From contig JAMPCJ010000008.1 of the NCBI GenBank assembly GCA_023666275.1, positions 1 through 64,000 on the forward strand: a stretch of DNA of 64,000 nucleotides. Reading direction: 5' to 3'. Shown piece by piece: positions 1-8,362 of this stretch; the stretch's first letter is position 1; every line of letters begins with the position of its first letter. Below the pieces are notes generated by a model that did not search any database, was not told where the DNA came from, and saw only the letters and a list, made by a program, of their open reading frames with translations. This DNA is from Treponema brennaborense. Lineage in GTDB: Bacteria; Spirochaetota; Spirochaetia; Treponematales; Treponemataceae. The position numbers and the translations under genes are program-made.

Positions 1-51
1 GCGATCTTCGGCTTGACAGGCCGACGCGATAACCAGCTTCGCTACGCCCCC
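1..51 (-). tRNA. tRNA-Asp (GTC), cut by window edge
   Basis: Reading the minus strand, a seven-base acceptor strand (positions 51-45) is followed by TA, a D-stem GCGA/TCGC and a five-pair anticodon stem TCGGC/GCCGA enclosing the loop CTGTCAA. The anticodon is GTC, which reads Asp codons. The variable loop, T arm and 3' acceptor strand lie beyond the left edge, so only the 5' part is present. A TTGACA box lies upstream at 92-87. Confidence 0.85.
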
Positions 52-65
52 TTTTCCGCTTCAAA

Positions 66-92
66 TCTATACTATCACTTCACAATTGTCAA
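66..92 (-). promoter_or_regulatory. promoter of tRNA-Asp
   Basis: On the minus strand a perfect TTGACA (92-87) is followed by AT-rich sequence containing TAGTAT and TAGATT-like hexamers before the tRNA-Asp 5' end at 51. TAGATT sits at 17 bp spacing. The -35 is clear and the exact -10 is uncertain. Confidence 0.5.
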
Positions 93-157
93 GCCGATAC
101 CCCGCCACTATGCCATTGCCGCCCACAAACCGCAGTCCGCGCGGCCGCTGTTTGCCG

Positions 158-717
158 TCAGTCTGTCTGTGTGACCGTTTCACTGTCAAACTCGCACACG
201 AACGAGCTGCCGTCCTCAAACGTTATCGTTACGGTTCCGTTCTCGATATCTTCGGTGTATGAAGCATTGATAACAGGCTTTATTTCGCCTGTCTTTATTT
301 TTTCTGCCAATTCGTCATCGCCGTCATACTTATTCCCGATCGTAAAGACTATTGTTTTGTCTTCCGTGTTTGCTTCTCCGTTGTAGTACACCGAAGAAGT
401 ATAACCAGAAGAATTCTTATAAGAATAACACTCATAGTATACGTCCGATGCGTTATATATGTTAATAGAAACATCATTTTTGTAATAGTGGCACCAGCCT
501 ATGTTCATGTTTTCTATGCCGGTGAATTTCGCGGCAAGCGTCATTTTATCGTCATTTATTTCGTAGCCGAAAGTTGTCGCCGCACCGAATACAGCTTGCA
601 GATTTCCGGTTACAGATTCTTTGTATTCAGCGAGATACTCATCGAAAGACTTGTAGCCGTATTTTGCGGCAAGATATTCTTTATAGCTGTCGAGTGTGGG
701 ATAGCTTTCTGCGAAAT
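158..717 (-). pseudogene. truncated paralogue of the neighbouring envelope-type protein, minus-strand copy
   Basis: The coding sequence ends at 158 with residues closely related to the end of the plus-strand gene at 722-1346. Both copies share the pattern ADFA..YPT, FDEYLAEYKE, FGAATTFGY, KFTGIENM and FVCEFDSET. Similarity stops near 717, where the two genes meet head to head. Beyond that point the minus-strand frame only reads the antisense of the plus-strand gene, up to about 895. The copy therefore lacks its own N-terminus, signal peptide and start. I do not recognise the family. It looks like a fragment left by an inverted duplication or an inversion between tandem paralogues. Confidence 0.6.
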
Positions 718-721
718 CTGC

Positions 722-1346
722 ATGACTGTGGAAAAAATCGGAACTGCTGACGGCACTTTGTATACCTACAGCGAAGCAGTAAAAAACCTTGAAAAGATAC
801 TGCTGGCTGAGGAAGAATCCTACTACAACGAGAGAAAAAAAGACGATGCGGATTTCGCGGCAAACTATCCTACTTTTGAAGACTATAAAAAACATCTTGC
901 CGCTGAAGAGGGCTACGACTCGTTCGATGAGTATCTCGCTGAATACAAGGAAGATGCAACCGGAAACTTAAAAGCGATATTCGGTGCGGCGACAACGTTC
1001 GGCTATAAAACAAACGGCGGCAGCATGACGCTTACCGAAAAATTCACCGGCATAGAAAACATGGGCAGGGGCCGGTGCACGTATCGCGAAAATAATGTTT
1101 ATATTTACATATATAATGCATCGCAGGTATCCTATGAGAATTCTTCGGCGTACTACTACGGAACAGCAAACACGGAAAAAAAAGACAATAGTCTTCACGC
1201 TTGAAGAAGCAGAAGACGAAACGGCAGCGTCTGTTATCAATGCTTCATACACCGAAGACCTCGCGGCAGGAACCATAACGGTAACAGTGGACGGCACTTC
1301 GTTCGTATGCGAATTTGACAGTGAAACATTCACGCAGATAGACTGA
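722..1346 (+). pseudogene. frameshifted paralogue of the minus-strand copy, plus-strand copy
   Basis: The first in-frame ATG is at 722, without a Shine-Dalgarno site, and falls at the junction with the minus-strand copy. The frame reads GTADGTLYTYSEA, ADFAANYPTF, FDEYLAEYKEDATGN, FGAATTFGY and KFTGIENM. It then stops at 1204, just after a run of eight A residues at 1177-1184. Removing one A joins it to a second frame that continues TIVFTLEE to FVCEFDSETFTQID, ending at 1346 and matching the end of the minus-strand copy. The gene is thus broken at a homopolymer and probably also lacks its original 5' end. No function can be assigned. Phase variation at A8 or an assembly error remains possible. 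Confidence 0.65.
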
Positions 1347-1383
1347 CAACGAACATCGGCGCGGCGCACAGCAGGCGCGCCGT

Positions 1384-1459
1384 GTCATTGCAAGCCGTCG
1401 CAGACGGCGCGGCAATCTATCGCGCCGGATTGCTTCATCCCTGCGGGATTCGCAATGAC
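1384..1459. repeat. palindromic ATTGC-type intergenic repeat, copy 1
   Basis: The outer arms GTCATTGC (1384-1391) and GCAATGAC (1452-1459) are perfect inverted repeats. An inner pair GCAATC/GATTGC lies between them. A further isolated GCAATGAC follows near 1476. Related copies occur near 32974, 33845 and 34900. The element lies between a broken gene and the hisS end. Confidence 0.7.
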
Positions 1460-1524
1460 AGAAACCTCTTCGGGGCTCGCAATGACGATTTGAAATCGGG
1501 GTTTGGAACAACTCTGTTGTCTGC

Positions 1525-1556
1525 CGCGCGGCATTATCTTGCCGCGCGTATTTTTT
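1525..1556 (+). terminator. rho-independent terminator overlapping the hisS stop codon
   Basis: CGCGCGGCA (1525-1533) and TGCCGCGCG (1540-1548) form a perfect nine-pair stem with a six-base loop, followed by TATTTTTT on the plus strand. The hisS stop codon, read on the minus strand, lies in the loop. The T-run is on the plus-strand side only, so the hairpin would terminate transcripts coming from the left. Confidence 0.65.
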
Positions 1557-2880
1557 CGGCGGCTTGTTCAATCGTTATGTGTTCGTACTGCTCGCGTGTG
1601 CGCAAGTCTTTCAGCGTCAGCCACCGGTTTTCCGCATCTTCTGCCGTAATAAAAATTCCGAAAGGAATATTTTTCTTTTCGGCAACGGCGTACTGCTGCG
1701 GCATTTTTTTCGCTTCGGGGAATACTTCCGCGGCAATGCCCGCCTCGCGCAGTTTCTGCGCCGCGCTTTGGTACGCAATAAAGAGCCGTTCGTCCTGGCA
1801 GAAAATTTCGGCATCGAGAAAACTGCCGCGCACGGCGGTATTTTCTCCTTCCAGCGTTTCGAGCGCGGCGATAAGCCGATCCAGCCCGACGGACGCGCCG
1901 ACTCCGCTTATTTTTTCTTTCATGTACAGCCCTGCCAGATTATCGTAGCGGCCGCCCGAACACACGGAGCCGATGCCCGGCAGCGCATCGAGAAATGTTT
2001 CGTATACAATGCCGGTGTAATAATCAAGCCCGCGGGTAATCGACGGATCGAGAACGAATGTGTCGGCGCTGCCTGCGGCGCATGCCATTGCTTGAATATC
2101 GCGGAGCCGCTGCACATACGGTGCGGAAGCTTCTCCCGCAAGAGTGCCGATTCTTTCGAGGATTTCCGAAAAACTGCCGCGGCTGTCGATAAAGCGCAGA
2201 ATGAGTTCCGCTTTTTCTGTTCCGTCATCGGCTGCCGCCGTTCCGTTATGCTGCGCGCAGATTTCGGACAGCAGAAGTTTTACTTGTTCCGCACCGATTT
2301 TCGCCGATTTGTCGACGGTCCGCAGAATGTCTTCGCTTTTTTCCGCCAGTCCGTTTTTTTTGAGGAATGCGTTGAAAATGCCCCGATGATTCAATCGGAT
2401 GTGTGTTTTTCCGGCGCCTGCGGCGTCGAGTGCATGCTTCATCACATCGAGAATTTCAAAGTCCGCCGCCGCGCTGTCGGAACCGATGCTGTCGAAATCG
2501 CACTGAACAAATTCGCGATATCTTCCTGCCTGCGGTTTTTCGCCGCGCCATACTTTTGCGATGTGATAGCGTTTAAAAGGAAAATAAATTTCTTCTTTGT
2601 GTTCGGCGATAAAACGCGCAAACGGAACTGTCAAATCAAAACGGAGCGCCACGTCGCGTTTTCCGTTGTCTTGAAAACGAAAAACTTGTTTTTCCGTTTC
2701 TCCGCTGCTTTTGCGCAGCAGTATTTCCGAATATTCGAGGACAGGCGTATCTATCGGAACAAATCCGTGCATGCGGAATACCGATGTCAGTTTTTCGATA
2801 AGAATCGATCTGCGGATTTCCGCTGCCGGCAGAAAATCACGAAAGCCTTTGAGCACTTTGGGCTGTATGAAAGTTTCCAT
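1534..2880 (-). CDS. hisS: histidyl-tRNA synthetase
   Basis: This 448-residue class II aminoacyl-tRNA synthetase charges tRNA-His with histidine in the cytoplasm. Visible signatures are RFDLTVPFAR at about 80-89, the motif 2 region around RYREFVQCDFD (120-130), the histidine-specific TRGLDYYTG (282-290), SGGRYD (308-313) and the motif 3 stretch VGASVGLDRL (327-336). A longer frame is open upstream, but homology begins at METFIQPKVLKGFRDFLP, so I start at 2880. TAGTAT lies seven bases before this ATG and no Shine-Dalgarno site is seen, which fits a leaderless mRNA. The gene diverges from coaX across 30 bp, and the two -10 boxes overlap on opposite strands. Confidence 0.95.
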   Translation of the reverse strand: METFIQPKVLKGFRDFLPAAEIRRSILIEKLTSVFRMHGFVPIDTPVLEYSEILLRKSSGETEKQVFRFQDNGKRDVALRFDLTVPFARFIAEHKEEIYFPFKRYHIAKVWRGEKPQAGRYREFVQCDFDSIGSDSAAADFEILDVMKHALDAAGAGKTHIRLNHRGIFNAFLKKNGLAEKSEDILRTVDKSAKIGAEQVKLLLSEICAQHNGTAAADDGTEKAELILRFIDSRGSFSEILERIGTLAGEASAPYVQRLRDIQAMACAAGSADTFVLDPSITRGLDYYTGIVYETFLDALPGIGSVCSGGRYDNLAGLYMKEKISGVGASVGLDRLIAALETLEGENTAVRGSFLDAEIFCQDERLFIAYQSAAQKLREAGIAAEVFPEAKKMPQQYAVAEKKNIPFGIFITAEDAENRWLTLKDLRTREQYEHITIEQAAEKIRAAR

Positions 2881-2886
2881 ATTTGG

Positions 2887-2892
2887 TATACT
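2887..2892 (+). promoter_or_regulatory. -10 box of coaX, overlapping the hisS -10 on the other strand
   Basis: TATACT preceded by TGG forms an extended -10 for coaX. On the minus strand the overlapping bases 2893-2888 read TAGTAT, seven bases before the hisS ATG. The two divergent promoters therefore cannot be occupied together, which would couple the two genes in opposite senses. Confidence 0.5.
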
Positions 2893-2910
2893 ATCGGCAA
2901 CAGGAGAAAA

Positions 2911-3735
2911 ATGCAATTGCTGTTTGCCGTGGATATCGGGAATACGAATATCGTTGTTGCCTTGTATGAAAATGATACAATCGCTCATATCTGGCGTCTG
3001 CATACTGACACAAAGCGGACGGCGGATGAATATTGTTCCGTTTTGCTGATGCTGTTCCGCGAAGCAGGCGTGCGCAAAGAAGATATTACGGACGCGGTAA
3101 TAAGTTCCGTTGTTCCGTTATTGCTTTCGCCGTTTATTCGCGTTGCGGAAAATTTCATCGGAAAAAAACCGTGCATTGTGGGACCCGCCGTATACAGCCG
3201 CCTGCCCGTAACAATTCCGGAGCCTGCCGCGTATCAAATCGGTACGGACTTGGTGTGCAATGCGGTTGAAGCATTCTGCCGATGCGGCGGCGCCTGCATC
3301 GTTGTTGATTTCGGGACGGCGCTGACGTTTACGATTGTCGACCAGCACGGATGCATTCAAGGCGTCGATATAGTGCCGGGGCTGCGCACGGCGGTGCAGT
3401 CGCTGTTTGCGAATACCGCGCAGCTGCCTTCCGTTCCGCTTGAAGCTCCGCCGGACAGTTTGGGGCTGAATACCGTTCATTCGATTCAGGCGGGTATTGT
3501 GCTCGGCTACAAAGGGCTTGTCGAGTTTTTAACGGCGCGGATAAAACAGGATCTTTTTTTGAAAACGGGTGCCGCTCCCGAAGATGTCCGCGTATTTGCC
3601 ACAGGCGGACTGAACAGTGTTTTGAAGCCGATAACCGATATTTTTTCGGAAGTTGATAAAGAATTGACGCTGCGCGGTTTAAAAAGAATTGCCGATATTC
3701 TTCTCGGCGCAGATAAAAAAGACGCGGCAGAATAG
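2911..3735 (+). CDS. coaX: type III pantothenate kinase
   Basis: CoaX phosphorylates pantothenate at the first committed step of coenzyme A synthesis. The 274-residue protein shows the ASKHA-fold phosphate motif DIGNTN at 8-13, the pantothenate-site motif GTDLVCNA at 111-118 and the second phosphate motif DFGTALTF at 133-140. The length is usual for the family. An AGGAG Shine-Dalgarno site lies just upstream of the ATG at 2911, which decides this start over the much longer open frame that runs antisense to hisS. The gene is followed after 12 bp by the CmpB-like membrane protein gene. Confidence 0.93.
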   Translation: MQLLFAVDIGNTNIVVALYENDTIAHIWRLHTDTKRTADEYCSVLLMLFREAGVRKEDITDAVISSVVPLLLSPFIRVAENFIGKKPCIVGPAVYSRLPVTIPEPAAYQIGTDLVCNAVEAFCRCGGACIVVDFGTALTFTIVDQHGCIQGVDIVPGLRTAVQSLFANTAQLPSVPLEAPPDSLGLNTVHSIQAGIVLGYKGLVEFLTARIKQDLFLKTGAAPEDVRVFATGGLNSVLKPITDIFSEVDKELTLRGLKRIADILLGADKKDAAE

Positions 3736-3747
3736 CATGGAGGCATT

Positions 3748-4587
3748 ATGAGTTTTTCGTATGTATTTTTGCTTTTTACGGCATACAGCGTAATCGGCTG
3801 GATAAGCGAAGTTATATATTGTTCCTGTTTGGAACGCCGTTTTATAAACCGCGGCTTTCTGCATGGTCCGGTGTGCCCCGTGTACGGCTTCGGCGGACTG
3901 CTGGTGATATTTCTTTTGGAGCCCTGGAAAGATACCTGGGTGCTGCTTTTTTTTGCCGGCATGGTCGTTACATCGCTGCTTGAATATGCGACAAGCTGGA
4001 TTCTCGAACAAATATTCAATACAAAGTGGTGGGATTATTCCGATATGAAGTTCAATTTGCACGGCAGAGTCTGCCTGCTGAATTCCGTTTTGTTCGGATT
4101 GATGGGAGTTTTTGCCGTTCATTTTGTTCATCCGAAAATTATGAAAATCGTCATGTCTTTTCCCGAAAAAACCGCTTCGATTATCGCGTCGTGTATTGCC
4201 TGTGTGTTTGCTGCCGACGGATTGGTTACGATTCGGCGCCTGCTCAGCTTCGGCGAACAAATGGCGAAATTCCAAGAGTTCTGCGAATCTTTGAAAGAAC
4301 GCTACGAAGCAAAAGAATGGTTCCCCAAGGCGCAGAAAATTTCCGATATATTTGCGGAACTGAAAGCGCGTGCGGAAGCAGACAAATCGCAGTTCAGCGC
4401 AAAACTGCTGGAGCGGCTTGAAAGTTTTTCTGCGCGGCATCCCGCTTCGGAATCGTTTATGCATAGATTTCCCACGATGTCGAGCAAAAAGTATGCCGGC
4501 CAGTTTGAGTATATCCGTTCGGAAATGCTCCGCCGCCGTTTGCAGAAAAAAGCGGAACGCGCCGCTGCGAAACAGCATAAAAAATAA
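3748..4587 (+). CDS. CmpB-like putative ABC transporter permease (membrane protein)
   Basis: The 279-residue protein opens with a hydrophobic helix followed by GWISEVIYC and FINRGFLHGPVCPVYGFGG. This pattern is typical of the putative ABC-transporter type IV/CmpB family of multi-pass membrane proteins. About five membrane segments fill residues 1-165. The rest is a charged, helical cytoplasmic tail rich in Lys, Glu and Ala. GGAGG lies upstream of the ATG. It follows coaX closely and probably shares its mRNA. The family name implies transport, but no substrate or partner is visible here and its biochemical role is not established. Confidence 0.75.
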   Translation: MSFSYVFLLFTAYSVIGWISEVIYCSCLERRFINRGFLHGPVCPVYGFGGLLVIFLLEPWKDTWVLLFFAGMVVTSLLEYATSWILEQIFNTKWWDYSDMKFNLHGRVCLLNSVLFGLMGVFAVHFVHPKIMKIVMSFPEKTASIIASCIACVFAADGLVTIRRLLSFGEQMAKFQEFCESLKERYEAKEWFPKAQKISDIFAELKARAEADKSQFSAKLLERLESFSARHPASESFMHRFPTMSSKKYAGQFEYIRSEMLRRRLQKKAERAAAKQHKK

Positions 4588-4597
4588 CCGGCGGTTT

Positions 4598-5635
4598 TCA
4601 AAAAGAAACCGGCAGCATTTGCTCTTGCGGCTGCATGGAAAAATACTGCGTGAATTCCGCGTCCATTTGTTCGATTGTATCGGCATTCAGTATTTTTGTT
4701 TTGATGTAATGGGCAAATGAAACATTATCGCAGAAATACGAAAAAAAACGATGCGCGCGTGTTTTGTAAAATTCCTGCGGCTGGCATTCTTTTAAATCGG
4801 AAAGAAACCGCCGCGCAGTTTCAAGCAAATCGACTGTGCGGCTTTCCGTAATATGTGTTTCCGTTCCGCCGTTAAAACGTGCTGCCGTTTGCGCGAAAAT
4901 CCATGGTTTCTGCACGGCTGCGCGTCCTATCATAATGCCGTCCGCTGCGGGGCATAACTGCGAAAACCGCACAGCCTTTTCCGCGCTTGCAATGTCGCCG
5001 TTCCCGATAATGTGTATATGCGTTCCGTATGTATTGTGTACATACTGCGCGAGTTTTTCGACGTATTCCCAGCGGGCATTCCGCCGGAATTTTTCTTTTT
5101 TTGTCCGCGGATGCAGCGTTATCTGTGTTACGCCTTCGCTGACGAGCATATCCGCGAAAGCAAATAGTGACTGTTCCGTAAATTGTTCGCCGCCGAGCCG
5201 TATTTTTACGCTGAGCCGCCGGCAGTTTCTGTCGGGAATGCCGCATTGCGGCGCTTTATCCAGTTCGTGTTTGACTTTCGCGAGCATTGCCGCTGTTTCC
5301 GCAAGCGGTTTGCTCATCCAGGCGATACCCGCTCCTGTTCTGCATATAGCATTTGCGCTGCATCCCATATTGATGTCTATGCCTAATCCGCCCAGCGATC
5401 GGACAATTTGCGCAGCTTGGGCAAGTGCGTTCGGTTTGCTGTCCGTAAGCTGCCACACGATGCGCTGCGGGACAGGTCCGTTTTTAATATAATACGATTC
5501 AAATGCGCCTCCTGCCATAAGCGAGGAGGCATGGATCATTTCTGTGTAATATTCATCGCAGTCTTGAAAGTAATGTACGGCTCTCCGCATTGCTTCGTGG
5601 CTGAGCGTTGCCATAGGGGCTAATAAAAATTTCAT
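4598..5635 (-). CDS. dus: tRNA-dihydrouridine synthase
   Basis: Dus reduces uridines in the tRNA D-loop using FMN and NADPH. The sequence opens MKFLLAPMATLSH, carries the DINMGC segment with Cys92 in the position of the catalytic acid (the usual following Pro is Ser), SVKIRLGG, TLHPRTKKE, and the FMN phosphate region IIGNGDI...DGIMIGRAA. From 5635 it is 345 residues long. An ATG 33 bp further upstream is possible, but TGATACAAT, an extended -10, lies just seven bases before the 5635 ATG, so transcription probably starts at this codon. The gene converges with the CmpB-like gene over about 10 bp. Confidence 0.9.
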   Translation of the reverse strand: MKFLLAPMATLSHEAMRRAVHYFQDCDEYYTEMIHASSLMAGGAFESYYIKNGPVPQRIVWQLTDSKPNALAQAAQIVRSLGGLGIDINMGCSANAICRTGAGIAWMSKPLAETAAMLAKVKHELDKAPQCGIPDRNCRRLSVKIRLGGEQFTEQSLFAFADMLVSEGVTQITLHPRTKKEKFRRNARWEYVEKLAQYVHNTYGTHIHIIGNGDIASAEKAVRFSQLCPAADGIMIGRAAVQKPWIFAQTAARFNGGTETHITESRTVDLLETARRFLSDLKECQPQEFYKTRAHRFFSYFCDNVSFAHYIKTKILNADTIEQMDAEFTQYFSMQPQEQMLPVSF

Positions 5636-5642
5636 AAAAACA

Positions 5643-5651
5643 ATTGTATCA
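5643..5651 (-). promoter_or_regulatory. extended -10 of dus, leaderless start
   Basis: Minus-strand TGATACAAT is an extended -10 ending seven bases before the chosen dus ATG. No Shine-Dalgarno sequence is present and no convincing -35 is seen. Confidence 0.5.
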
Positions 5652-5721
5652 TAATCTGCGAATTTCATATTATAATCATAGCAGTGGAATAAACAAGAAT
5701 AAACAGCGCTTTGTTTTATGA

Positions 5722-6555
5722 ATGCCGGTGGTGGATATCAAATGTAAAAAATGTTTAACCAATGCATTGCTTGTTCTCACTGTATTTGAAATAGTTGCAT
5801 CTTTCGCCGTCTGCATAGATGCAAAAAAGAATCAGACAGACATTTGTGCGGCTGAACTGCCGGTTCATTATCGGGATGCTTTGCGGACAGCGGATAATGA
5901 AGCGCGCGGCGGAACAGAACACGAAAGCCATGCCGTTCTTTCTCTCTGTGAAAGCGAAATTATCCGCTTCTTCTCATGTGCCGTTTTGGGCTTGACCGTT
6001 TTCAGTATCTGTTCGGAACTTTTTTATTTTTTGAAACGAAAATTATTTTTGTTTTACATTTTTGCGGTATTTTGTTTCACGCTGGAAACTGTCTGCACTT
6101 GCGTATTTTATATGATATGTGCAGTCAGTCGGCGGCAATTTTGTCTGCCGTTTTTCGATATTGCTTTTCCTGCGGAATTTTCCGTTTTTATATTTCTTTG
6201 TTTCTGTGTATCGGTTGTTTTGATGCACTGCGCGTATATTTTGATATATGCGGAAATATCGCACGGCATGTTATTCGATTCTCGGCAGATATTAACGGAA
6301 ACATCGAAAAATTATTTTGCCGAAACGAAGTGTGATATCGATTTATTTCTTTCCCGATATGATTTTTCCGCGCGTGAAAAAGAAGTTTTCGCGCTGTTTT
6401 TCAGTGAAGTCAATACGTATCAGGAAGCCGCTTCTCATCTCGGCATTTCCGCAAACACCGTGAAACAATATATTTCTTCCGGCTTGAAAAAAGCAGGAGT
6501 GTCATCTGTATATAAAATTTTTGCCGATTTCAGGAGCATGAATGATGACGAATAA
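5722..6555 (+). CDS. membrane-embedded LuxR-type regulator, cysteine-rich (first of pair)
   Basis: This 277-residue protein has about four to five hydrophobic segments in residues 12-190 and a C-terminal LuxR-type helix-turn-helix (about 205-270). The HTH is marked by FSAREKEVFALFF, YQEAASHLGISANTVKQY and SGLKKAGVSS. It contains 16 cysteines, mostly in or near the membrane segments, far above normal. A DNA-binding domain fused to a membrane domain suggests a one-component sensor that binds DNA at the membrane. The start is uncertain because no Shine-Dalgarno site is visible, and GTG codons follow within a few residues. Its 3' end overlaps the next, similar gene by 14 bp, so the two are co-translated. 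The signal sensed is unknown. Confidence 0.7.
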   Translation: MPVVDIKCKKCLTNALLVLTVFEIVASFAVCIDAKKNQTDICAAELPVHYRDALRTADNEARGGTEHESHAVLSLCESEIIRFFSCAVLGLTVFSICSELFYFLKRKLFLFYIFAVFCFTLETVCTCVFYMICAVSRRQFCLPFFDIAFPAEFSVFIFLCFCVSVVLMHCAYILIYAEISHGMLFDSRQILTETSKNYFAETKCDIDLFLSRYDFSAREKEVFALFFSEVNTYQEAASHLGISANTVKQYISSGLKKAGVSSVYKIFADFRSMNDDE

Positions 6556-7399
6556 TTTTCGCAGAAAAATAAACAGACTGTCCGTTATATTTTTCGTTGT
6601 ATTTTTTCTCTGCCTGCATTCGGTGTCTGCGGAAGTTCTTGTTCAGAATAATAATTTTCAGGAATGTGATGCGCTGCAAAAGGCGGTGCACGGTATGTCT
6701 GCGGAGAATGAATGTTTCTGCGCGGACGTTAAAAATTTATTTGCATGTTTTATGCAGTTCCTGTATTTTATGCGGATTTTCATTTTGCAGTTTTTAATGC
6801 TTGTTGTATCCGATCGTCACGGCTTGAAACAGAATGATATGCATGCTGCCTTCCGAATATGTTTTCTGCTGCGTGCAGCGGCATATATCATTCTTGCGTA
6901 TATTATATATCCCTGTCATAAAATGAAAACCTGTGAATTTTTTCAGATACAAAGTATCTGTCTGCTTGCCGCAGCATGCGGAGTTTTATTTTCGAAACAA
7001 TATGACGAAGATCGATGCGGAAGCATAATCTGCACCGGCGCAAAATGCTTATGCATTATTTCCGCTGCTGCGGTATTTGTATTTCCCCGCTGCATGGCAA
7101 AAATTTTTGTTCCGTTTTGCTGCGTACTGCAGCTGCTTGTGTGCACAGCGTTGTCTTTCTTGCCGCGGAATTCCGTGCCCTGTTTTTCCGCCCGTGAAAA
7201 GCAGGTACTTGATCTGCTGCTGCGCGGCAAAAGCAATCGGGAAATAGCAGACGCATTATTTATTTCCGTTCCGACGGTAAAAACACATGTGATGCATATA
7301 TACAAAATAACCGGCGTGCGCAGCCGCCTGGAATTGATGAAACTGTTTACGCGGAAAAACGAAACACGCTGCGCAATGGACGGCAATTCGTATACGTGA
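6542..7399 (+). CDS. membrane-embedded LuxR-type regulator, cysteine-rich (second of pair)
   Basis: The 285-residue product starts with a signal-like hydrophobic segment (about 12-30), followed by several membrane segments up to about 210. A canonical LuxR HTH follows, with FSAREKQVLDLLLRGKSNRE, IADALFISVPTVKTH and IYKITGVRSRLEL. It has 20 cysteines, including NECFC near residues 56-60 and CGSIIC...CLC in the last membrane third. Architecture and position mirror the upstream gene, with which it overlaps by 14 bp, so the pair may act as a heteromer. The stop codon abuts the promoter of the following epimerase gene. Function as a redox- or metal-responsive regulator is only an inference from the cysteines. 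Confidence 0.72.
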   Translation: MMTNNFRRKINRLSVIFFVVFFLCLHSVSAEVLVQNNNFQECDALQKAVHGMSAENECFCADVKNLFACFMQFLYFMRIFILQFLMLVVSDRHGLKQNDMHAAFRICFLLRAAAYIILAYIIYPCHKMKTCEFFQIQSICLLAAACGVLFSKQYDEDRCGSIICTGAKCLCIISAAAVFVFPRCMAKIFVPFCCVLQLLVCTALSFLPRNSVPCFSAREKQVLDLLLRGKSNREIADALFISVPTVKTHVMHIYKITGVRSRLELMKLFTRKNETRCAMDGNSYT

Positions 7400-7405
7400 T
7401 ATAAT
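7377..7405 (+). promoter_or_regulatory. promoter of the aldose-epimerase gene, leaderless
   Basis: TGGACG (7377-7382), a 17-bp spacer, then TGATATAAT with the -10 TATAAT at 7400-7405. The ATG follows after six bases, so the predicted transcript begins at or within a base of the start codon. The -10 directly follows the stop codon of the upstream LuxR gene. Confidence 0.6.
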
Positions 7406-7411
7406 GCACGT

Positions 7412-8317
7412 ATGATTGTTACAATAAAAAATGCAAAATACGAAGCGCTGCTTTGCGATCACGGCGCGGAAATTCATTCGCTTCGCCGCGTAAAAGACGG
7501 AGCTTCATACATTTGGAACGGATCTCCTGATGTTTGGAAATATCATGCGCCGATTTTATTTCCGCATGTCGGAAGAATTCTCGACGGATACGCTTTCATC
7601 GACGGGAAAAAATGCGAATTCGGCGTAAACGGTTTTGCAAGAGATCTCGATCATACGCTTGTTTTTTCATCCGAAACAAAAGCCGTATTCGAACTTTCCG
7701 AAACAGAACAAACGCTCGAAAAATATCCGTTCCGTTTTACGCTGAAAACAGAATATGAAATTACGGAAGAAGGGCTTTCGTTCAAAACGACGGTAACAAA
7801 TACCGATGATAAACCGATACGTTTTTCTTTGGGCAGTCATACTGCGTTCTGCTGTCCGCGGAACACTGATGCCGCCGGCACGGAAATAACCGATTACCAG
7901 ATTGAATTTGAAAAGCGCGAAGCACTCCGGTCGGTTGTGTGTACGCCGGAAGGATACCTTGCGTTTGGCGAAGACGACTGTGCGCCGTTTATAAAACCGT
8001 ACGGAGAAAAAGAAGCAGGCATTATTCCGCTTACGGGCGCAGGTTTCGGCAACGGTCATTTTTTTACCGCTTTTTCATCCGCATGGGTCGGGCTGCGCAA
8101 CAAAAAAGACGGATCGCTTGTCAAAGTGCGCACAGACGGTTTTCCGTATCTGATGATATGGCAGAATGCGGGCGTTCCGCAGTTTGTCTGCATTGAGCCC
8201 TGGTTCGGCACGCCGGATCCTTCCGTTACAAATCATGAATGGGACACCAAACCTGCGCTGATTGAACTTGCGCCGGAAAAATCATTTACTTCCGATCAGT
8301 CCGTAATAATCGGGTAA
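7412..8317 (+). CDS. aldose 1-epimerase family protein (LacX-like)
   Basis: The 301-residue protein belongs to the galactose mutarotase superfamily, which interconverts anomers of aldoses or sugar phosphates. Supporting segments are APILFPHVGRI near the N-terminus, the conserved histidine region SLGSHTAFCCP near residue 140, and the C-terminal FPYLMIWQNAG...FVCIEPWFGTPD, where the Glu is the expected catalytic base. Size and motif spacing match the LacX-like subgroup rather than classical GalM. TATAAT lies six bases before the ATG without a Shine-Dalgarno site. The substrate cannot be read from the sequence. It is followed after 45 bp by purU. Confidence 0.8.
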   Translation: MIVTIKNAKYEALLCDHGAEIHSLRRVKDGASYIWNGSPDVWKYHAPILFPHVGRILDGYAFIDGKKCEFGVNGFARDLDHTLVFSSETKAVFELSETEQTLEKYPFRFTLKTEYEITEEGLSFKTTVTNTDDKPIRFSLGSHTAFCCPRNTDAAGTEITDYQIEFEKREALRSVVCTPEGYLAFGEDDCAPFIKPYGEKEAGIIPLTGAGFGNGHFFTAFSSAWVGLRNKKDGSLVKVRTDGFPYLMIWQNAGVPQFVCIEPWFGTPDPSVTNHEWDTKPALIELAPEKSFTSDQSVIIG

Positions 8318-8362
8318 AACAGCGGCAGTTTTTCCCGTATAAAAATAAACAGGTATGGCAGT

